Below are positions 6,084 to 8,997 of a stretch of 8,997 bases of DNA, in pieces; positions within the stretch are counted from its first letter, which is position 1, and the number at the start of each line of letters is the position of its first letter. Below the pieces are notes generated by a model. It did not search any database and was not told where the DNA came from. It saw nothing but the letters and a program-made list of their open reading frames with translations. Source of the stretch: an uncultured Burkholderiales bacterium (GTDB taxonomy: Bacteria; Pseudomonadota; Gammaproteobacteria; Burkholderiales; Burkholderiaceae_C); the NCBI GenBank assembly GCA_903856995.1, contig CAIODK010000253.1, positions 1 through 8,997 on the forward strand. Reading direction: 5' to 3'. Position numbers and translations under genes: made by a program.

Positions 6084-6994
6084 TATTCGAGGTTCTGTAC
6101 TTGTTCGCGGAGTTGTTCGATCAACACTTTCATGTCGACCGAAATACGGGTCATTTCGAGGGTGGCTGACTTGGAGCCCAAGGTGTTGGCCTCGCGGTGC
6201 AGCTCTTGGATGAGAAAGTCTAAGCGTTTTCCGACCCCCTCCAGTTTGCCGCCTTTGGCCAGCAAGTCGTCCATTTCGTCAAAGTGCGACACCAAACGGG
6301 TCAGCTCTTCAGCCACATCGATGCGAATGGCAAAGGAGGTGGCCTCGGTCAACGCGCGATCTTGCGCCGCTTCGGGCAGGGTTGTGCCTTCGGTCAAGGC
6401 CATGGCCTCGCGCCAACGTTCTAAAAACTTCAGACGTTGTTGCTCAACCAACTGCGGCACCAGAGGGGCGGCTTGGGTGGCGAGTACGCGTAACTGGCTT
6501 AGGCGCTCACGCAGCGTTTGGGCCAAGCGGGCACCTTCGCGCTCGCGGGCTTCGCTGAGCTGCGTCAACGTGGTTTGAGCCAGTTTCAGTACCGCAGGGC
6601 CGATGTCGGCGGGGGCGGAAGCTTGGGTCGTGGTCAGGCGGAGCACGTCGGCCACCGACAGGCCATTGGCCTTGGGTAAGTGGGCGTGCACCGCGTCTTG
6701 CAGGGCGGCCAAGCGTTGCAACAGGGCGGGCGTGGGTTCGGCAACGCTGGTATCTGCTGTGCTTTCGATGTTGGCGCGCACTTCCACTTTGCCGCGTTTG
6801 AGGTGCTTGGTCACCAGCTCGCGCATGGCCGCTTCGTGCTGGCGCAGCTCTTCGGGCATCTTGAACGTCAGGTCAAGGAAGCGGCTGTTGACCGAGCGAA
6901 TTTCTAGCCCCAAGCGCAGGGCTGGGCTATGGGCGGTGTCGGTGTTCAGCTCGGTTTGCGAGCTGGCATAACCGGTCATGCTGTAGATGGGCAT
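6083..6994 (-). CDS. yicC: YicC/YloC-family endoribonuclease
   Basis: The 303-residue protein matches the YicC family: the N-terminal signature SMTGYAS (5-11), EIRSVNSRFLD (31-41), PEELR and HLKRGKVEV in the first half, and the characteristic C-terminal DUF1732 part ending in DFLIQELHREANTLGSK and MKVLIEQLREQVQNLE. E. coli YicC is reported to be an oligomeric endoribonuclease that can affect small-RNA stability. The middle is Ala/Leu/Gln-rich and probably helical. The start at MPIYSMTGYAS gives normal length; the second Met at residue 6 is possible but would remove part of the family N-terminus. No clear Shine-Dalgarno precedes the ATG. It is first in the leftward group and shares one base with gmk, a pairing common in many bacteria. 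Family is firm; the physiological RNA target is unknown. Confidence 0.93.
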   Translation of the reverse strand: MPIYSMTGYASSQTELNTDTAHSPALRLGLEIRSVNSRFLDLTFKMPEELRQHEAAMRELVTKHLKRGKVEVRANIESTADTSVAEPTPALLQRLAALQDAVHAHLPKANGLSVADVLRLTTTQASAPADIGPAVLKLAQTTLTQLSEAREREGARLAQTLRERLSQLRVLATQAAPLVPQLVEQQRLKFLERWREAMALTEGTTLPEAAQDRALTEATSFAIRIDVAEELTRLVSHFDEMDDLLAKGGKLEGVGKRLDFLIQELHREANTLGSKSATLEMTRISVDMKVLIEQLREQVQNLE

Positions 6995-7120
6995 CGTGTG
7001 ACGATTTGTATCAAAGGGAAGATTATCTCAGGCCTGCCACTGCCCATCTGGGCCTATTCAGATTGCCCGACAATGAGCGGCTGAAGAACCCCCAAGACTG
7101 AACCCAGAAAAGCCCCCCAA
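6995..7120. promoter_or_regulatory. Divergent intergenic region between yicC and rph
   Basis: These 126 bases must hold start signals for both the leftward yicC-gmk-rpoZ group and the rightward rph-rdgB-hemW group. An imperfect inverted repeat is visible: AGGCC at 7030-7034 and GGCCT at 7051-7055, enclosing a smaller GCCC/GGGC stem (7042-7045 with 7050-7053). It has no T tract, so it is not a terminator; an operator role is only a guess. A GATAAT (7021-7026 on the complement) resembles a -10 box for yicC but lacks a good -35. No convincing promoter was found for rph. Neither flanking start codon has an obvious Shine-Dalgarno. Confidence 0.4.
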
Positions 7121-7855
7121 ATGACCACCACCTTGCCCGAATCACGCCACACCCGCGCAGCTGACCAACTGCGCCCTGTGCGCATCACCCGTCACTTCAC
7201 CATGCACGCCGAAGGCTCGGTGCTGATTGAGTTCGGTCACACCAAAGTGTTGTGCACCGCATCGGTGGAAGAAAAAGTACCCGGCCACAAAAAAGGCTCC
7301 GGCGAAGGCTGGGTCACCGCTGAATACGGCATGCTGCCCCGCGCCACCCACACCCGTAGCGACCGCGAGGCCGCACGCGGCAAGCAATCGGGGCGCACCC
7401 AAGAAATCCAGCGACTCATCGGCCGCTCCATGCGCGCTGTTTTTGACCTGAAGAAGTTGGGCGAACGCACCATCCATTTGGACTGCGACGTCTTGCAAGC
7501 CGACGGCGGCACACGCACGGCCAGCATCACCGGCGCGTTTGTGGCCGCACAAGATGCGGTGAACAAACTCATCGCAGCAGGCAAACTGACCGAGAGCCCC
7601 ATCACCCAAGGCGTGGCCGCTATTTCGGTGGGCATGCTGGGCGACTTGCCTTTGCTCGATTTGGAATACACCGAAGACTCCACCTGCGACACCGACATGA
7701 ACGTGGTCATGACCAGCGCTGGCCACTACGTGGAAGTGCAGGGCACAGCCGAAGGCTTGCCCTTCACCCGTGACCAAATGAATGCCTTGTTGGCCTTGGC
7801 CGAAAAAGGCGTGCGCGAGCTGATCGCCATGCAGCAAGAGGCATTGCAGTCTTGA
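7121..7855 (+). CDS. rph: RNase PH
   Basis: RNase PH is a phosphate-dependent 3'-5' exoribonuclease that trims tRNA precursors and other structured RNA 3' ends, releasing nucleoside diphosphates; the active form is a hexamer. The protein has 244 residues, close to the family norm. Conserved parts are RPVRITRHFT (18-27), EGSVLIEFGHTKVLCTASVE (31-50), GWVTAEYGMLPRATHTR (63-79), the phosphate and RNA-binding segment GRTQEIQRLIGRSMRA (91-106), QADGGTRTASITGA (126-139), and DTDMNVV (190-196) with the catalytic acidic residues. The frame is intact, unlike the truncated rph of E. coli K-12. The ATG at 7121 has only a weak upstream ribosome site. The TGA stop overlaps the proposed TTG start of rdgB. 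Identity is firm. Confidence 0.96.
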   Translation: MTTTLPESRHTRAADQLRPVRITRHFTMHAEGSVLIEFGHTKVLCTASVEEKVPGHKKGSGEGWVTAEYGMLPRATHTRSDREAARGKQSGRTQEIQRLIGRSMRAVFDLKKLGERTIHLDCDVLQADGGTRTASITGAFVAAQDAVNKLIAAGKLTESPITQGVAAISVGMLGDLPLLDLEYTEDSTCDTDMNVVMTSAGHYVEVQGTAEGLPFTRDQMNALLALAEKGVRELIAMQQEALQS

Positions 7856-8457
7856 AGCAAATCGTTTTGGCGTCTAACAACCAAGGCAAGCTCGCAGAGT
7901 TGCAAGCCATGTTTGCACCGTTGGGCGTAGAGCTGGTGCGCCAAGGCGATTTGCACATTGGCGAGGCAGAAGAGCCGTTTCACACCTTTGTCGAAAACGC
8001 CTTGGCCAAAGCCCGCCACGCCTCGCGCGAAAGCGGCTTGCCCGCCGTGGCCGACGATGCTGGCCTGTGCGTGGACGCCTTTGGCGGCCTGCCCGGCGTG
8101 CAAACCGCCTACTACGCCACCCAATTTGGCTACGAGAAAAGCGACGACAACAACGTGCGCGCCTTGCTCGAACAAATGGCGCATGTGGACAACCGCCGCG
8201 CCGCCTTGGTCAGCACTTTGGTGGCGGTGCGACACCCCGACGACCCCGAACCCTTGATCGCTGTGGGCCGTGCCGTCGGCGAAATCACCCGCACACCCGT
8301 GGGGGCCAACGGCTTTGGGTTCGACCCCGTCATGTTCATCCCGCGCTTTGGCAAAACCTTTGCCGAGCTGCCCATCGACGTCAAAAACGCCAACAGCCAC
8401 CGCGGCCAAGCCGCACAACAGATGCTGGCGCTCATGCGCGAGCGCTGGTTCGCCTAA
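7852..8457 (+). CDS. rdgB: XTP/dITP pyrophosphatase (Ham1/RdgB)
   Basis: The enzyme hydrolyses XTP, ITP and dITP to monophosphates plus pyrophosphate, keeping deaminated purines out of DNA and RNA. The 201-residue protein shows the family motifs: SNNQGKLAE (8-16) at the nucleotide phosphates, TFVENALAKAR (45-55), VADDAGLCVD (66-75) with the catalytic/metal Asp68-Asp69 pair, GANGFGFDPV (151-160), and SHRGQA (182-187). At 82-90 it reads GVQTAYYAT, where E. coli has an ARY segment; I believe Tyr here is common in Burkholderiales. The start is a TTG overlapping the rph stop (TTGA at 7852-7855). It places MKQIVLASNN exactly where family proteins begin, and no other start fits. The Shine-Dalgarno is weak (AGAGG lies about 15 bases upstream), suggesting coupling to rph. 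It is 10 bases before hemW. Confidence 0.95.
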   Translation: MKQIVLASNNQGKLAELQAMFAPLGVELVRQGDLHIGEAEEPFHTFVENALAKARHASRESGLPAVADDAGLCVDAFGGLPGVQTAYYATQFGYEKSDDNNVRALLEQMAHVDNRRAALVSTLVAVRHPDDPEPLIAVGRAVGEITRTPVGANGFGFDPVMFIPRFGKTFAELPIDVKNANSHRGQAAQQMLALMRERWFA

Positions 8458-8467
8458 TGCTTCGCCA

Positions 8468-8997
8468 ATGACCCAAGACATCCAACACCTCATGCGCCCA
8501 GGCACGCTGTCGCTCAGCAGCTTGCCGCCGCTCTCGCTGTATGTGCATTTGCCCTGGTGCCTGAAGAAGTGCCCCTATTGCGACTTCAACTCGCACGAGC
8601 TGCCCGGCAACGCAGCAGGCGAGTTGCCCGAGCAACGCTACCTCGATGCCCTGTGCGCCGACCTAGAGCACAGCCTGCCCCTCATTTGGGGCCGCAGCGT
8701 GCACAGCATCTTCATTGGCGGGGGCACGCCCAGCTTGTTTTCGCCTGCCGCCATTGAGCGGCTCATCAGCGATATGCGCGCGCGGTTGGCGCTAGAGGCT
8801 GATTGCGAAATCACGCTTGAGGCAAACCCCGGCACGTTCGAGAAAGACCGCTTCCGCGCCTTCCGCGCTGCAGGCGTCACCCGCCTATCGGTGGGCGTGC
8901 AAAGCTTTAACGACGGCCATTTGCGGGCTTTGGGGCGCGTGCACAACCGAGCCCAAGCCATTGCCGCGGTCGAAGAGGCGCGTGACGCCTTTGACAC
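8468..8997 (+). CDS. hemW: HemW radical-SAM heme chaperone, 5' part
   Basis: The reading frame is open from the ATG to the window end (176 codons) and the rest lies beyond, so this is an edge cut and not a defect. HemW binds a 4Fe-4S cluster, S-adenosylmethionine and heme, and delivers heme to respiratory proteins; it was formerly annotated as an oxygen-independent coproporphyrinogen oxidase. The radical-SAM motif CLKKCPYC (31-38) supplies Cys31, Cys35 and Cys38. The following CDF (rather than CGCN as in HemN) points to HemW. SLYVHLPWC (23-31), FIGGGTPSL (82-90) for SAM binding, EANPGT (118-123) and LSVGVQSF (140-147) are all typical. Met9 is an alternative start. No Shine-Dalgarno is evident in the 10-base gap after rdgB; a four-codon mini-frame bridges the two genes. 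Confidence 0.93.
   Translation, partial: MTQDIQHLMRPGTLSLSSLPPLSLYVHLPWCLKKCPYCDFNSHELPGNAAGELPEQRYLDALCADLEHSLPLIWGRSVHSIFIGGGTPSLFSPAAIERLISDMRARLALEADCEITLEANPGTFEKDRFRAFRAAGVTRLSVGVQSFNDGHLRALGRVHNRAQAIAAVEEARDAFD

Noticed and set aside
5850..6578. 242-codon + strand open frame opposite gmk and yicC
   Set aside because: It covers the junction of two well-conserved complement-strand genes and translates to Arg/Ser-rich sequence with no domain.
7142..7837. 231-codon open frame on the complement of rph
   Set aside because: It is a mirror of a GC-rich, strongly conserved gene. The product is His/Gly/Val-rich low-complexity sequence with no recognisable family, while the + strand encodes a complete RNase PH.
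7726..8505. 259-codon open frame on the complement spanning rph, rdgB and hemW
   Set aside because: It crosses three genes whose + strand products are complete and motif-rich. Its own product resembles no family and is explained by codon bias leaving the antisense frame open.

Overview
The window looks like a stretch of core chromosome from a betaproteobacterium, most likely Burkholderiales and close to the Comamonadaceae (Limnohabitans, Rhodoferax and Polaromonas type). This rests on the gene order yicC-gmk-rpoZ-relA/spoT facing greB, the divergent rph-rdgB-hemW set, and a Bug/TctC-type binding protein, a family greatly expanded in this order. Base composition by eye is moderately GC-rich and even. 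No transposase, integrase, phage gene, CRISPR array or toxin-antitoxin pair was seen. No stretch longer than 300 bases lacks a gene.

Left arm, + strand (1-2897): the window opens inside a tRNA-Arg(ACG), which ends in an encoded CCA and is followed by an intrinsic terminator with a UUCG tetraloop. Next come a secreted Bug/TctC solute-binding protein, a ModA-like binding-protein fold with no signal peptide, a small glycine-zipper lipoprotein, and the transcript-cleavage factor GreB. Gaps between the four coding regions are 13 and 10 bases, and then a few bases of overlap, so they could share one transcript.

Centre, - strand (2901-6994): yicC (endoribonuclease family), gmk (guanylate kinase), rpoZ (RNA polymerase omega) and a bifunctional (p)ppGpp synthetase/hydrolase of the RelA/SpoT family are all read right to left. 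yicC and gmk share one base of stop and start codon. gmk and rpoZ are 21 bases apart. A strong terminator-like hairpin lies between rpoZ and relA/spoT, only about 23 bases before the latter's start codon. The group links GMP-to-GDP conversion, the polymerase subunit that helps form a ppGpp site, and the enzyme that makes and degrades (p)ppGpp. The relA/spoT and greB stop codons converge with only three bases between them.

Right arm, + strand (7121-8997): after a 126-base divergent intergenic region come rph (RNase PH), rdgB (XTP/dITP pyrophosphatase) and the 5' part of hemW (radical-SAM heme chaperone), which runs off the window. rdgB appears to start at a TTG that overlaps the rph stop codon; the lipoprotein-greB junction very probably has the same TTGA arrangement. 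These are housekeeping genes of RNA maturation, nucleotide-pool cleaning and heme delivery.

No undescribed system is convincing here. The points most worth a second look are the terminator in front of relA/spoT, the signal-less ModA-like protein beside a Bug protein, and the repeated TTGA stop/start overlaps.
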